A DNA stretch of 64,000 nucleotides from Clostridiales bacterium. GTDB lineage: Bacteria > Bacillota > Clostridia > Christensenellales > Aristaeellaceae. Location: NCBI GenBank assembly GCA_004556395.1, contig SFHK01000002.1, positions 1 through 64,000 on the forward strand, read 5' to 3'. The notes beneath the pieces were generated by a model. The model was not told where the DNA came from. It worked only from the letters and a program-made list of their open reading frames with translations, and searched no databases. This document shows positions 41,653 to 51,455 of the stretch, piece after piece. The translations under genes were made by a program, and so were the position numbers. Each line of letters begins with the position of its first letter. Within the stretch, counting starts at the first letter, position 1.

Positions 41653-42333
41653 TCAGGAGGACGATACGCGGCTTACGGAGTCCAGAATCTTCTTGCCGAC
41701 CGTCATCATTTCGGTGAAGCGTTCCTCCGGGCCGGAGAAGTTCATGCAATAGATGCGCCGGTTATACGTGGCGATGATCACGAAGCCCTTGATCGTCACG
41801 CCGTACTCGTCCGTGTAGGTGTAGTACGTGGAGTAACCCTTAAAGCGCACCAGCGACAGGTCGCGGGAGATGGCGTCGTCGTGCTGGAAGTCCGTGTACA
41901 CCTCGCTCATGGAGGTGAGCAGCTTGCGAAGCTCGCTGCGCATGGTGTTGGAGTCGGGATCCTTGTACTTTCGCTTGTTCGCGAAGGAAACGCGGAAGCC
42001 GGTTTCGCCGTCGGGCACGGGCTCGTAGAACACGGAATAGCGTTCGCCGACCTGCGATTCCGTCCAGTGCGTGGGAACCATGTAGTTCATGCCGATGCGG
42101 GTGTTGTTTTTCCAGATCAGCACGTAGTCGGCCGCGTCGACGCGCGGGAAGGGCGTGGCAGTGGGCGCGACCGTGGGAACCGGCGTGGCCTGCGGGATGC
42201 CCGCGGGAACCTGCGTCGGGCCGGGTTCGGCGGTCTGCTCGTCCTTGCTTCCACAGGCGGAGAGCATAATGGTCAGCAGAAGCGCCATCAGCAGGCACAG
42301 CGCGCGGAGGAAGATTGTTCGTTTGCGAATCAT
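41653..42333 (-). CDS. Lipoprotein of unknown function
   Basis: A 226-residue protein with a lipoprotein signal (LLLTIMLSAC, Cys27), a Pro/Thr/Ala-rich linker (about 33-63) and a C-terminal alpha/beta domain with many aromatics (YVLIWKNNTRIGMNYMVP; GYSTYYTYTDEYG). It overlaps the murC stop by 4 bp, so it is translated with murC. It may lie on the membrane face and respond to wall synthesis, but no family is recognised. Confidence 0.75.
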   Translation of the reverse strand: MIRKRTIFLRALCLLMALLLTIMLSACGSKDEQTAEPGPTQVPAGIPQATPVPTVAPTATPFPRVDAADYVLIWKNNTRIGMNYMVPTHWTESQVGERYSVFYEPVPDGETGFRVSFANKRKYKDPDSNTMRSELRKLLTSMSEVYTDFQHDDAISRDLSLVRFKGYSTYYTYTDEYGVTIKGFVIIATYNRRIYCMNFSGPEERFTEMMTVGKKILDSVSRVSSS

Positions 42334-43727
42334 TTGTGCGTGTCTCCGTTTCTGGCAATCTGTTCGTTCAGAAGATCAATGTCGCCGCAGCCGAGGGTGA
42401 CGACCACGTCGCCGGGCTGCCAGTGCGCGCGCAGATAGGCTTCCGCGTCGTCAAACGATGGCGTAAGGTGCGCGTGGATGCCCTTTTTGACCATCGCGTC
42501 CACCAGCATGCCGGAATTGATGTCGCCGGGGTCGACCTCGCGTGCGCCGCAGATGTCGGTCACAAGCACCTCGTCGGCCTCGTCAAAGCAGGTCAGGAAG
42601 CCGTCGAACAGCGCCTTCGTGCGGGAATAGGTGTGCGGCTGCAAAACGGCCCACAGCTTCTGGGGCGCCTGAATGCGTGCGACGTGCAGCACGTTACGCG
42701 TTTCGGTGGGGTTGTGGCCATAGTCCTGATACACGCGCACGCCGTCGGTCACGCTGGTCAGCTCGTAGCGGCGATGCACGCCGCGGAACTCGTGCAGCGT
42801 TTCAGCCACAAGGCTCATCGGCAGGGAGAACAGGCTGGCGACCGCGATGACCGCGAGCGCGTTTTTCACGTTGTGCTCGCCGGGAACCTGCAGCTCGACA
42901 TCCGTCAGCGGGTGGCCGTAGAGCGTGGCGGTGAAGAGCGCGCAGCCGTTTTCGTCGTAGGAAATATCCTCGGCGCGAACCTCGTTCTGCGGCTCAAGGC
43001 CGTAGGTGCGCGTGCGGCACGATACGCTTTCCAGCACGCTGCGGACGCGCTTTTCGTCGCCGCAGCCGACGACCCAGCCGTCCTCCGGCACCAGCGACGC
43101 GAAGCGGCGGAAGGCGTTTTCGATGTCGTCCAGATCCTTATAGTAATCCAGATGATCCTCGTCGATGTTCAGGATGACGGCGACGGTGGGGAAGAAGTGC
43201 AGGAAGCTGCCGTTGAACTCGCACGCCTCGCAGATGAACTGCTCGCCGCGCCCCAGCCGCGTGGAGCCGCCCAGATAGTCCAGCTCGCCGCCGATATGTA
43301 CCGACGGATCCTCGCCGCAGCCGACGAAGGTTTCCGCCATCATGGCCGTGGTGGTGCTTTTGCCGTGCGTGCCGGAAATCGCGATGGAGTGGCCGAACTT
43401 CTTCATAAGAAGGCCGATCAGGTCGCACCGCTCCATTTCCGGAATGCCCAGCTCGCGCGCGCAGGCGCGCTCCGGATTGTCGGCCGCGATCGCGGCGGAA
43501 TAAACCACAAGATGAGCGCCCTCGACGTTCTTTCCGTCGTGGCCGATATGGATTTCGATGCCGTCCTGCGCGAGCGCGTCGGTTTTGTGGCTGCGCGTGC
43601 GGTCGGATCCCGCCACCTCGCAGCCCAGCCATTTGAGCATCTTCGCCAGTCCGCTCATCGAGCAGCCGCCGATGCCCACAAAAAACACGCGCTTGCCGAT
43701 ATATTCATTCAGCGTAGTATCCGCCAT
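42330..43727 (-). CDS. murC: UDP-N-acetylmuramate-L-alanine ligase
   Basis: A 465-residue Mur ligase adding L-Ala to UDP-MurNAc. The N-terminal Rossmann motif is VGIGGCSMSGLA (17-28), the ATP loop SGTHGKSTTTAMM (118-130), and DEDHLDYYKD, EHNVKNALA and the DYGHNPTE stretch complete the family pattern. The start ATG 43727 (MADTTLNEYIGKRVFF) follows AAAGGAG; the longer open frame upstream is unsupported. Confidence 0.95.
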   Translation of the reverse strand: MADTTLNEYIGKRVFFVGIGGCSMSGLAKMLKWLGCEVAGSDRTRSHKTDALAQDGIEIHIGHDGKNVEGAHLVVYSAAIAADNPERACARELGIPEMERCDLIGLLMKKFGHSIAISGTHGKSTTTAMMAETFVGCGEDPSVHIGGELDYLGGSTRLGRGEQFICEACEFNGSFLHFFPTVAVILNIDEDHLDYYKDLDDIENAFRRFASLVPEDGWVVGCGDEKRVRSVLESVSCRTRTYGLEPQNEVRAEDISYDENGCALFTATLYGHPLTDVELQVPGEHNVKNALAVIAVASLFSLPMSLVAETLHEFRGVHRRYELTSVTDGVRVYQDYGHNPTETRNVLHVARIQAPQKLWAVLQPHTYSRTKALFDGFLTCFDEADEVLVTDICGAREVDPGDINSGMLVDAMVKKGIHAHLTPSFDDAEAYLRAHWQPGDVVVTLGCGDIDLLNEQIARNGDTHK

Positions 43728-43872
43728 GGAAAACAAGCTCCTTTCGAGAGGTTCTTTCATTATACGCCAAAAGTCAAGCGAGAGCAACCGTTTTCACGCG
43801 CGCGCTCCCGCCCGGCGCGGCGGCAGACCGTTAAATGTTGGTTTGCAATCGGATAATCTTCGCGGCAGGGGC

Positions 43873-43901
43873 TGGAAATTCGCCCGATTACGGATTATAA
43901 T
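43873..43901 (+). promoter_or_regulatory. purR promoter
   Basis: TGGAAA (43873-43878, weak), 17-bp spacer, TATAAT (43896-43901), 44 bp before the start. Confidence 0.5.
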
Positions 43902-43944
43902 AGACATAAACGCAGAAATGTTCGGATTTAAGGAGCGCGGCAGA

Positions 43945-44769
43945 ATGGATCGCATTAAAAGAAACGAGAGACTGGGCGCGATGACGCGTCTGATTACGGA
44001 GGATCCCAATCGCATTCATACGCTCAGCGAGTTTTGCGAGCTGTTCGGCTCCGCGAAATCGACGATCAGCGAGGATATTGACCTGATTGCCGAAAGTCTG
44101 GAGCACTTTGATCTGGGACGGCTTGAAACGGTGGCCGGCGCGGCGGGCGGCGTGCGCTATCGCCCGATGATGTCCGCTGAAAAGGCGCGCAGGACGCTGG
44201 AGGACGTGGCGGCGAAGCTGTCCGAGCCGGGACGGCTGCTGCCCGGCGGCTTTCTGTATACCTCGGACGTTTCCAGCGACCCGCGCGTGACCGAGGCGCT
44301 GGGCGAGATTCTGGCTTCGAAGTTCTATGACCGCCAGCCCGACCTCGTGCTCACGATGGAAACGAAGGGCATTCCGCTCGCGCTGATGACGGCGCGCGCG
44401 CTGAACGTGCCGCTGGTCATTGCCCGGCGCGACAGCAAGGCCTATGAGGGCAGCGCGGTAAAGATCAACTATATCTCCGGCGGCGACAGCGGGCGCATCG
44501 AAACGATGGCGCTTTCCCGCCGCGCGGTGAAGCCGGGGCAGCGCGCGCTGATTGTGGACGACTTCATGAAGGGCGGCGGCACGCTGCAGGGCATGGTGGA
44601 GATGATGGCGGAGTTTCAGGCGGAGGTCGTGGGTATCGGCGTGATGATCGCGACGATGACGCCCGAAACGAAGCGCTGCGCGGGCGCGAAGGCGCTTCTG
44701 ATGTTCCGGAGCGCCGACCGCGAAAGCGGCGCGTGCGAGGTGGTTCCGTCGGCGGATTTTTCCGAATGA
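43945..44769 (+). CDS. purR: Purine operon repressor PurR (Bacillus type)
   Basis: A 274-residue protein: an N-terminal winged helix (MDRIKRNERLGAMTRLITED, FGSAKSTISEDIDLIAES) fused to a phosphoribosyltransferase-like domain with the PRPP loop ALIVDDFMKGGGT. It represses purine genes when PRPP is low. The start ATG 43945 follows AAGGAGCG; upstream codons overlap murC antisense. Divergent from murC. Confidence 0.93.
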   Translation: MDRIKRNERLGAMTRLITEDPNRIHTLSEFCELFGSAKSTISEDIDLIAESLEHFDLGRLETVAGAAGGVRYRPMMSAEKARRTLEDVAAKLSEPGRLLPGGFLYTSDVSSDPRVTEALGEILASKFYDRQPDLVLTMETKGIPLALMTARALNVPLVIARRDSKAYEGSAVKINYISGGDSGRIETMALSRRAVKPGQRALIVDDFMKGGGTLQGMVEMMAEFQAEVVGIGVMIATMTPETKRCAGAKALLMFRSADRESGACEVVPSADFSE

Positions 44770-44775
44770 GGGACG

Positions 44776-44805
44776 TTGACAGGGGCATACGAAAGATGAT
44801 AGAAT
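44776..44805 (+). promoter_or_regulatory. Promoter of the pth-mfd operon
   Basis: TTGACA (44776-44781), 18-bp spacer, TAGAAT (44800-44805). Confidence 0.65.
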
Positions 44806-44872
44806 AGAATAACGCTTTCAGGCGGGCGGAAGAAGCTTCCTCCCGTCACAAACTTTTGGCTTTGGAGGGTTT

Positions 44873-45436
44873 ATGTACGTAATCGTCGGTCTGGGCAATC
44901 CCGGCAGCAAATACGAGCACACGCGGCACAACGTGGGCTTTGAAATCATCGACGCGCTGGCGCGCCGCAACCGCATTTCGGTCGAGAGAAGCAAGTGCAA
45001 GGCGATCGTCGGGGAGGGAATCATCGGCGGTCAGCGGGCGGTGCTGTGCAAGCCGCAGACCTATATGAACCTTTCCGGCGAAAGCGTCGTCCAATTATGC
45101 AACTGGTATAAACCGGAATACGATCAGCTGATCGTGCTGTTTGACGACTGCGACCTGCCGGAGGGCAAGGTGCGCTTCCGCGCGGAGGGCTCGGCCGGCA
45201 CGCACAACGGCATGCGCAACATCATTTATCTGCTCGGGCGCACGGATTTCCCGCGCATCCGCGTGGGCATCGGCCGTCCGCCGGAGGGGTGGGAGCTGTG
45301 TGATTTCGTTTTAACCCGTCCCACGGGAGACGAGGACAAAAAGCTCATGAACGAGGGCTATGAAAAGGCCGCGCAGGCGGTGGAAATTTATCTGAAGGAC
45401 GGACTCGACGCCGTGCGGACGTTTGTCGGACGGTAA
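44873..45436 (+). CDS. pth: Peptidyl-tRNA hydrolase
   Basis: A 187-residue enzyme recycling peptidyl-tRNA. VGLGNPGSKYEHTRHNVGF carries Asn9 and catalytic His19; KPQTYMNLSGESV and GSAGTHNGMRNI are also typical. It is 14 bp upstream of mfd, the common Firmicutes order pth-mfd. Confidence 0.97.
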   Translation: MYVIVGLGNPGSKYEHTRHNVGFEIIDALARRNRISVERSKCKAIVGEGIIGGQRAVLCKPQTYMNLSGESVVQLCNWYKPEYDQLIVLFDDCDLPEGKVRFRAEGSAGTHNGMRNIIYLLGRTDFPRIRVGIGRPPEGWELCDFVLTRPTGDEDKKLMNEGYEKAAQAVEIYLKDGLDAVRTFVGR

Positions 45437-45450
45437 GAAAGAGGGGGCAC

Positions 45451-48400
45451 ATGAGCAGGAAAGCGCGTCATGAATATCTGTTTGCGCCGCTCAGGGAGCT
45501 GACGGAGTACAGGCGAATTCTCGGCGATCTGGGGCAGGGAACGGCCTTCTGCGCCTACGGGCTGGACGACAGCCAGCAGGTGTTCCTTCTGTCTGCCGTG
45601 CAGGCGGACACGGAGCGCCCGATGATTGTGGTCTGCCCGAACGAAAGCGTCGCGCAGCGCGTTGTGGAGGATTACAACGCGTTCATGGGCGGCGGCGCGG
45701 CCATGCTGCCGGCGCGCGAGGTGTCGTTTCTGCACGTCGCGGCTTCCAGCAAGGAGCTGACCATGCGCCGCCTTGAAGCGCTGGGCGGCTTCCTGACGGG
45801 AGAAATTCACCTGCTCGCCGTACCCGCGGACGCCGCGATGCACCGGCTGATGCCGCGCGCGCGGTTCATGGAGGGGATGATCGACGTCGAGGAGGGCCAG
45901 CGGCTGGAGCCCTCGGAGCTGATCGAGCGCCTGATCCGCGCGGGCTATGAGCGCGTGGAGCTGGTGGAGGCGCGCGGACAGTGCGCGCTGCGCGGCGGCA
46001 TTCTGGACGTGTTTCCCATCGGGCGGCCCAGCGCCGTTCGCGTGGAGTTCTTTGACGACGAGGTCGATTCGCTGCGCGATTTCGACGTGATGACCCAGCG
46101 CAGCGTGAACCGCATCAGAAGCGCGCGGATGTATCCCGCCAGCGAAGCGCTTCTGAACGCGGACGAATCGCGCAGCGCGGCCGCGCGGCTTGAAAAACTG
46201 CTCGCCACGCGCGTGCGCGAGCCGGCAGACGACCGGCAGCGCAAGCTGGAAAAGGAATACGACCTGATGCCGTTCGAGGAGTTCTTCGAGATGGCGTCGC
46301 CCGCCGACAAGCCGGTGGAGGAGCTGCCCTCGCCCTTTGAGGTCGCCGCCCGCCGCAGGCCGGAGAAGAAGCCGGACGGCAAAAAGCCCGCGCTGAAAAC
46401 GACCATTCAGCGCAAGTATACGCCCACCGTGGACGCGCTCAAGACCGGCCGCAGCTTCGACGGCCGCGAAGCGCTGATGCACATTCTGTATGAAAAGACG
46501 GACACCATCTTCGATTACGCGCCCGACGCGGTGATCGTGATGGATCAGCCCGACCGCCTGCGCGAGCGGTGCGAGAACCGTCTGCTGGAATTTGAGGAAT
46601 ATTTCAAGGCCGCCATGGAGCGCGACGAGGCCATTCCCGAGCAGGCGGAGCTTCTGCTTCGCTGGGATTATCTGCTGACGCAGACGGACGGGCGTGACGT
46701 GATGGTGGTGGAGCCGTTCCTGCGCCAGCAGAACGACTTCATATACAAGGATCTGGTGAAGTTGGAAGGGCGCGGCGCGACCGGCTATTCCGGCAACATG
46801 AAGGAGCTGGCGCGCGACATTGCCGCGTGGAAGAAGGACGGCTGGCGCGTGGCGCTGATGGCCGGAGGCGTGGCGCGCGGGCAGCGGCTGGCGCGTTCGC
46901 TGATGGACGAGGACGCGGTCGTTCCGTTCCTTGAGGAGCTGCCCGAGGCGCTGGAAAAGGGCGTGCCGGTGATTCTGCCCGGCGCGATTACCCGCGGCTT
47001 TATCTGGCCGCAGCTGAAGTTCGCCGTCGTGTCGGAGGGCGACCTTTTCGGCGTGGGCAAGCAGAAGACGCACGCCATTGCCCGCACGGGCAATAAGATG
47101 GCGGCGTTTACCGACCTGAACGTGGGCGACTACGTGGTGCACGAGAATCACGGCATCGGTCAGTACATGGGCACGGTGCGCCTGTCGTCCGAGGGCAAGC
47201 TGCGCGATTTCCTGCACATCCGCTATCAGGGCACCGACAAGCTGTACGTGCCCACCGATCAGATGGATCGCGTGCAGAAGTATATCGGCTCGGAGGGCGA
47301 AGCGCCAAAGCTCAACCGCCTGTCCGGCGGCGAATGGCAGAAGCAGAAGGCGAAGGTCAAGAGCTCCATCAAGGAAATCGCGGGCGACCTGATCAAGCTG
47401 TACGCCGAGCGCAAGGCCGTGAAGGGCTACGCGTTCAGTCCGGACACGCCGTGGCAGCGCGAGTTTGAGGACGCGTTCCCCTTTGAGGAAACGCTCGACC
47501 AGCTGACGGCCATTGCGGAAATTAAAAAGGATATGGAAAAGCCGCAGGTGATGGATCGCCTGCTGTGCGGCGACGTGGGCTATGGCAAGACCGAGGTGGC
47601 GCTGCGAGCCATCTTCAAGTGCGTGATGGACGGAAAGCAGGCGGCGCTGCTCGCGCCGACGACGATTCTCGTTCAGCAGCACTACGCCACCATGCTGAAC
47701 CGCTTCCATGATTTTCCCATCCATGTGGACACGCTGTCGCGCTTCAAAACCGCGGCCGAGCAGAAGCAGACCATCGAGAACCTGAAAAGCGGCAAGCTGG
47801 ACGTGATCATCGGCACCCACCGGCTGCTGAACAAGGATATCGAGTTCAAGGATCTGGGTCTGCTGGTCGTGGACGAGGAGCAGCGCTTCGGCGTGGGGCA
47901 CAAGGAGGCCATCAAGCAATACAAGAAGTCCATCGACGTGCTCACTCTGTCGGCCACGCCCATTCCGCGCACGCTGCATATGTCCATGGTGGGCATTCGC
48001 GATATGTCGCTTTTGCAGTCGCCGCCGGAGGAGCGCTATCCGGTGCAGACCTACGTGGTGGAATACTCGGACGGTCTGGTTCGCGACGCGATTCTGCGCG
48101 AGCTGGGGCGCGGCGGGCAGGTATACGTGCTCCACAACCGCGTGCAGACGATCGACATGATGTATCAGAGGCTGAAAAAGCTGGTGCCCGAGGCACGCAT
48201 CGCCGTCGGGCACGGCCAGATGCGCGAGCATCAGCTGGAGGACGTGATGCTTGACTTCTACGAGGGCAAGTTTGACGTTCTTTTGTGCACGACGATCATC
48301 GAAGCCGGTCTGGACGTGCCGCGCGCCAACACGCTGATCGTATGCGACAGCGACCATTTCGGCCTGTCCCAGCTGTATCAGCTGCGCGGGCGCGTGGGCC

Positions 48401-49149
48401 GCAGCAACCGTCTGGCGTACGCCTACCTGACCGTGAATCCCAGCAAAATCCTCACGCAGGACGCGGAGAAGCGCCTGAACGCCATTCGCGAGTTTACGGA
48501 GTTCGGCTCCGGCTTCCGCGTGGCGATGCGCGATTTGGAGATTCGCGGAACGGGCAACCTTCTCGGCGCGGAGCAGAGCGGGCATATGGCGGCGGTCGGC
48601 TACGATCTGTATGTGAAGATGATTGAGGAAACCGTGCACGAGATGCGCGGCGACGTCGGGCAGGGCGACATTCAGACGCGCGTGGAGGTCAAGGCGGACG
48701 CGTATCTGCCCGCCGAATACGTCTCCAGCGATGTGATGCGCATGGAAATGTATAAGAAAATCGCCGGAATCGACGGGCCGGAGGCGCGCGACGATCTGAT
48801 TGAAGAGCTGATCGACCGCTTCGGCGACCCGACGCGCCCGGTGATCAACCTGATCGACATCGCGCAGCTCAAGTCCCTGTGCGGACGGCTGGGCATCGAT
48901 ATGGTCAGCGGCCGCGGCGACGCGCTGGTGATGCGCTTCTCCATGCTGGCCGATCTGGACATTGTGACGCTGCTGAAGGCGCTGGAGCCGTATAAGAGCT
49001 GCCTGCGCTTCACGCCCAGCAATCCGCCCACGATCACCTACGCCGAGCCCGGCAAGAAGCAGGAGCAGCTGCTCAAGGGCGCGGTGGAGGTCATGCAGCG
49101 CGTGGTGGACGCCGTCGCGCCGCTGGACAAGGCAAAGGAAGAAGCCTGA
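45451..49149 (+). CDS. mfd: Transcription-repair coupling factor
   Basis: A 1232-residue translocase that displaces stalled RNA polymerase and recruits UvrA. The N-terminal third is UvrB-like; the RNA polymerase-interacting domain has VGDYVVHENHGIGQYMG (about 555); the motor has GDVGYGKTEVALRA (about 710) and DEEQRFG (about 808); TRG follows. A divergent C-terminal domain ends the protein. Length is normal. A 1257-codon antisense frame is a GC-rich shadow. Confidence 0.97.
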   Translation: MSRKARHEYLFAPLRELTEYRRILGDLGQGTAFCAYGLDDSQQVFLLSAVQADTERPMIVVCPNESVAQRVVEDYNAFMGGGAAMLPAREVSFLHVAASSKELTMRRLEALGGFLTGEIHLLAVPADAAMHRLMPRARFMEGMIDVEEGQRLEPSELIERLIRAGYERVELVEARGQCALRGGILDVFPIGRPSAVRVEFFDDEVDSLRDFDVMTQRSVNRIRSARMYPASEALLNADESRSAAARLEKLLATRVREPADDRQRKLEKEYDLMPFEEFFEMASPADKPVEELPSPFEVAARRRPEKKPDGKKPALKTTIQRKYTPTVDALKTGRSFDGREALMHILYEKTDTIFDYAPDAVIVMDQPDRLRERCENRLLEFEEYFKAAMERDEAIPEQAELLLRWDYLLTQTDGRDVMVVEPFLRQQNDFIYKDLVKLEGRGATGYSGNMKELARDIAAWKKDGWRVALMAGGVARGQRLARSLMDEDAVVPFLEELPEALEKGVPVILPGAITRGFIWPQLKFAVVSEGDLFGVGKQKTHAIARTGNKMAAFTDLNVGDYVVHENHGIGQYMGTVRLSSEGKLRDFLHIRYQGTDKLYVPTDQMDRVQKYIGSEGEAPKLNRLSGGEWQKQKAKVKSSIKEIAGDLIKLYAERKAVKGYAFSPDTPWQREFEDAFPFEETLDQLTAIAEIKKDMEKPQVMDRLLCGDVGYGKTEVALRAIFKCVMDGKQAALLAPTTILVQQHYATMLNRFHDFPIHVDTLSRFKTAAEQKQTIENLKSGKLDVIIGTHRLLNKDIEFKDLGLLVVDEEQRFGVGHKEAIKQYKKSIDVLTLSATPIPRTLHMSMVGIRDMSLLQSPPEERYPVQTYVVEYSDGLVRDAILRELGRGGQVYVLHNRVQTIDMMYQRLKKLVPEARIAVGHGQMREHQLEDVMLDFYEGKFDVLLCTTIIEAGLDVPRANTLIVCDSDHFGLSQLYQLRGRVGRSNRLAYAYLTVNPSKILTQDAEKRLNAIREFTEFGSGFRVAMRDLEIRGTGNLLGAEQSGHMAAVGYDLYVKMIEETVHEMRGDVGQGDIQTRVEVKADAYLPAEYVSSDVMRMEMYKKIAGIDGPEARDDLIEELIDRFGDPTRPVINLIDIAQLKSLCGRLGIDMVSGRGDALVMRFSMLADLDIVTLLKALEPYKSCLRFTPSNPPTITYAEPGKKQEQLLKGAVEVMQRVVDAVAPLDKAKEEA

Positions 49150-49163
49150 GGGAGGAAACATCC

Positions 49164-51455
49164 GTGAAAACGCGGGACGACAGGCGGTTTCTGCCGGTAA
49201 CCGCAGAGGAAATGCGCATGCGGGGCTGGGACAGGCCGGATTTTGTGTATGTGACGGGCGACGCGTATGTCGATCACCCGTCGTTCGGGCTGGCGATTAT
49301 TTCCCGCGTGCTTGAGGACGCGGGCTACCGCGTGTGCATGCTGCCGCAGCCGGACTGGCACGACAAGAGCGCGTTCATGCGCTTCGGCGAGCCGAAGCTC
49401 GGCTTTCTGGTGACGGCGGGCGTGGTCGATTCGATGGTCAACCACTATACCGCCGCGAAGAAGCACCGCAATACCGACGTGTATTCGCCCGGCGGCAAGG
49501 CGGGCATGCGGCCCGACCGCTGCACCGTGGTGTATTGCAACCGCATCCGCGAGGCCTACGGCAGCATTCCCATCGGCATCGGCGGCGTGGAAGCGTCGCT
49601 TCGGCGTTTCGCGCACTACGATTACTGGGACGACCGCGTGCGCAATTCCATTCTGGTGGACAGCGGCGCGGACGTTCTGATGTTCGGCATGGGCGAAAAG
49701 ACGATTCTGCGCGTGGCGGAGTGGATGAAGGAAGGACGGCATTTCTCGGAATGCGACATCCCCGGCACCTGCGTCATGACGAAGGACGCGCCGGAGGACG
49801 CGGTCGTCATCGAATCCGCCGAGGAGGTCATGCGCGATAAAAAGGCCTACGCGCGGGCGTTCCTCGTGCAATACAACGAGCAGGATCCCGTGCGCGGAAA
49901 GCGGATTGCACAGAAGCACGGCGCGCGCTACCTTCTGCAGAACAAGCCCGCCATGCCGCTGGTCACGGAGGAGCTGGACAAGGTGTACGCGCTGCCGTAC
50001 GCGCGGACGTGGCATCCGATGTACGACGAGGCGGGCGGCATTCCGGGCTTTCAAGAGGTGGAATTCTCCATCGCCTCCGAGCGCGGATGCTTCGGCGCGT
50101 GCAATTTCTGCGCGCTCACGTTCCATCAGGGGCGCATCGTCACCTCCCGGAGCAAGGCTTCCATCGTCGCGGAGGCGAAAAAGCTGATTGCCCGGCCGGG
50201 CTTCAAGGGCTATATTCACGACGTGGGCGGCCCGACGGCGAACTTCCGTCACCCGGCCTGCGACAAGCAGCTGAAATCGGGCACGTGTCCGCAGAGACAG
50301 TGCCTGTTTCCCACACCCTGTAAAAATGTGAACGCCGACCATTCGGAGTATGTGGACATCCTGAAGGCGCTGCGGGCGCTGCCGGGCGTGAAGAAGGTGT
50401 TCGTGCGCTCCGGCATCCGGTTCGACTATATGCTTTTGGATAAGAAGAACCTTCTGATGAGCGAGCTGGTGCAATATCACATCAGCGGCCAGCTGAAGGT
50501 CGCGCCGGAGCATGCGGCGAAAAACGCGCTGAAGTATATGGGCAAGCCCGACGTTTCGGTGTTCGATGAGTTCCGCAGGCGCTTTGACGCGGCAAATAAG
50601 AAATATGGCAAGGATCAGTACCTCGTGCCGTATTTCATGAGCAGCCACCCCGGCTGCACGCTGAAGGACGCGGTGGAGCTGGCGGAATACATGAAGCGCA
50701 CCCACCTGCACCCCGAGCAGGTGCAGGATTTCTATCCGACCCCGGGCACGCTGTCCACGACGATGTTCTATACCGAGCTCGACCCGCGCGACATGTCGCC
50801 GGTGTATGTGGCGAAATCGCCGCACGACAAGGAAATGCAGCGGGCGCTGATGCAATACGACCGGTCGCAGAACCGCGCGCTCGTGGTCGAAGCGCTTCGG
50901 CGCGCCGGGCGCACCGACCTGATCGGCCGCGGGCCGGACTGCCTGATTCCCTCCTTCAGCGGCGGCAGCCGGGAGGAAAAGCATGGCGATAGCCGAAACG
51001 GCGGCGTGCGCGGGCGTGACGATCGTCGCGGAAATGGCTATGCGGAGAACCGCGGACGGGATGACCGCCGCGGGAATAACTATGCGGACAACCGCGGGCG
51101 GGACGACCGCCGCGGAAATGACCGCGCGGAGAACCGCGGGCGGGACGAGCGCCGTGGAAACGGCTACGCGGAGAATCGCGGACGTGACGAGCGTCGCGGA
51201 AACGGCTACGCGGACGAACGTGGGCGTGACGAGCGCCGTGGAAACGGCTACGCGGAGAATCGAGGGCGTGACGAGCGCCGTGGAAACGGCTACGCGGAGA
51301 ATCGAGGGCGTGACGAGCGCTGTGGAAACGGCTACGCGGACGAACGCGGGCGAAACGAGCGCGGGAACGGTCGCGGCAGGGATGATCGTCGCGGGAATGA
51401 ACGCTCGGACAATCGCGGGCGCGGAAAGCCGGGCACGGGAGGAAAGCGCAGATGA
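49164..51455 (+). CDS. YgiQ-family radical SAM protein with long RGG-like repeat tail
   Basis: A 763-residue protein. The radical SAM cluster is in ERGCFGACNFCALT (CxxxCxxC), preceded by the long N-terminal domain typical of YgiQ (TGDAYVDHPSFG, PDWHDKS). Family function is not established. The core ends near residue 610. The last 150 residues are Arg/Gly/Asp/Asn-rich with eight 14-residue repeats (RGRDERRGNGYAEN), probably disordered and nucleic-acid binding. It follows mfd by 14 bp and overlaps the next start by ATGA. Confidence 0.85.
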   Translation: MKTRDDRRFLPVTAEEMRMRGWDRPDFVYVTGDAYVDHPSFGLAIISRVLEDAGYRVCMLPQPDWHDKSAFMRFGEPKLGFLVTAGVVDSMVNHYTAAKKHRNTDVYSPGGKAGMRPDRCTVVYCNRIREAYGSIPIGIGGVEASLRRFAHYDYWDDRVRNSILVDSGADVLMFGMGEKTILRVAEWMKEGRHFSECDIPGTCVMTKDAPEDAVVIESAEEVMRDKKAYARAFLVQYNEQDPVRGKRIAQKHGARYLLQNKPAMPLVTEELDKVYALPYARTWHPMYDEAGGIPGFQEVEFSIASERGCFGACNFCALTFHQGRIVTSRSKASIVAEAKKLIARPGFKGYIHDVGGPTANFRHPACDKQLKSGTCPQRQCLFPTPCKNVNADHSEYVDILKALRALPGVKKVFVRSGIRFDYMLLDKKNLLMSELVQYHISGQLKVAPEHAAKNALKYMGKPDVSVFDEFRRRFDAANKKYGKDQYLVPYFMSSHPGCTLKDAVELAEYMKRTHLHPEQVQDFYPTPGTLSTTMFYTELDPRDMSPVYVAKSPHDKEMQRALMQYDRSQNRALVVEALRRAGRTDLIGRGPDCLIPSFSGGSREEKHGDSRNGGVRGRDDRRGNGYAENRGRDDRRGNNYADNRGRDDRRGNDRAENRGRDERRGNGYAENRGRDERRGNGYADERGRDERRGNGYAENRGRDERRGNGYAENRGRDERCGNGYADERGRNERGNGRGRDDRRGNERSDNRGRGKPGTGGKRR
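51009..51344 (+). repeat. In-frame 42-bp repeat array (8 copies) in the radical SAM gene
   Basis: Eight consecutive 14-codon units of pattern RGRD(D/E)RRGN(G/N/D)(Y/R)A(E/D)(N/E). Copies 4-7 are nearly identical at DNA level, so the number may vary by slippage or recombination. Confidence 0.9.

Noticed and set aside
45388..49161. 1257-codon open frame antisense to mfd
   Set aside because: GC-rich codon bias leaves the complementary frame open. Its protein is His/Arg/Leu-rich filler with no motif, while mfd on the plus strand is unmistakable.
51009..51344. Possible CRISPR-like array
   Set aside because: The 42-bp units are contiguous and in frame with no unique spacers; they encode a protein repeat.
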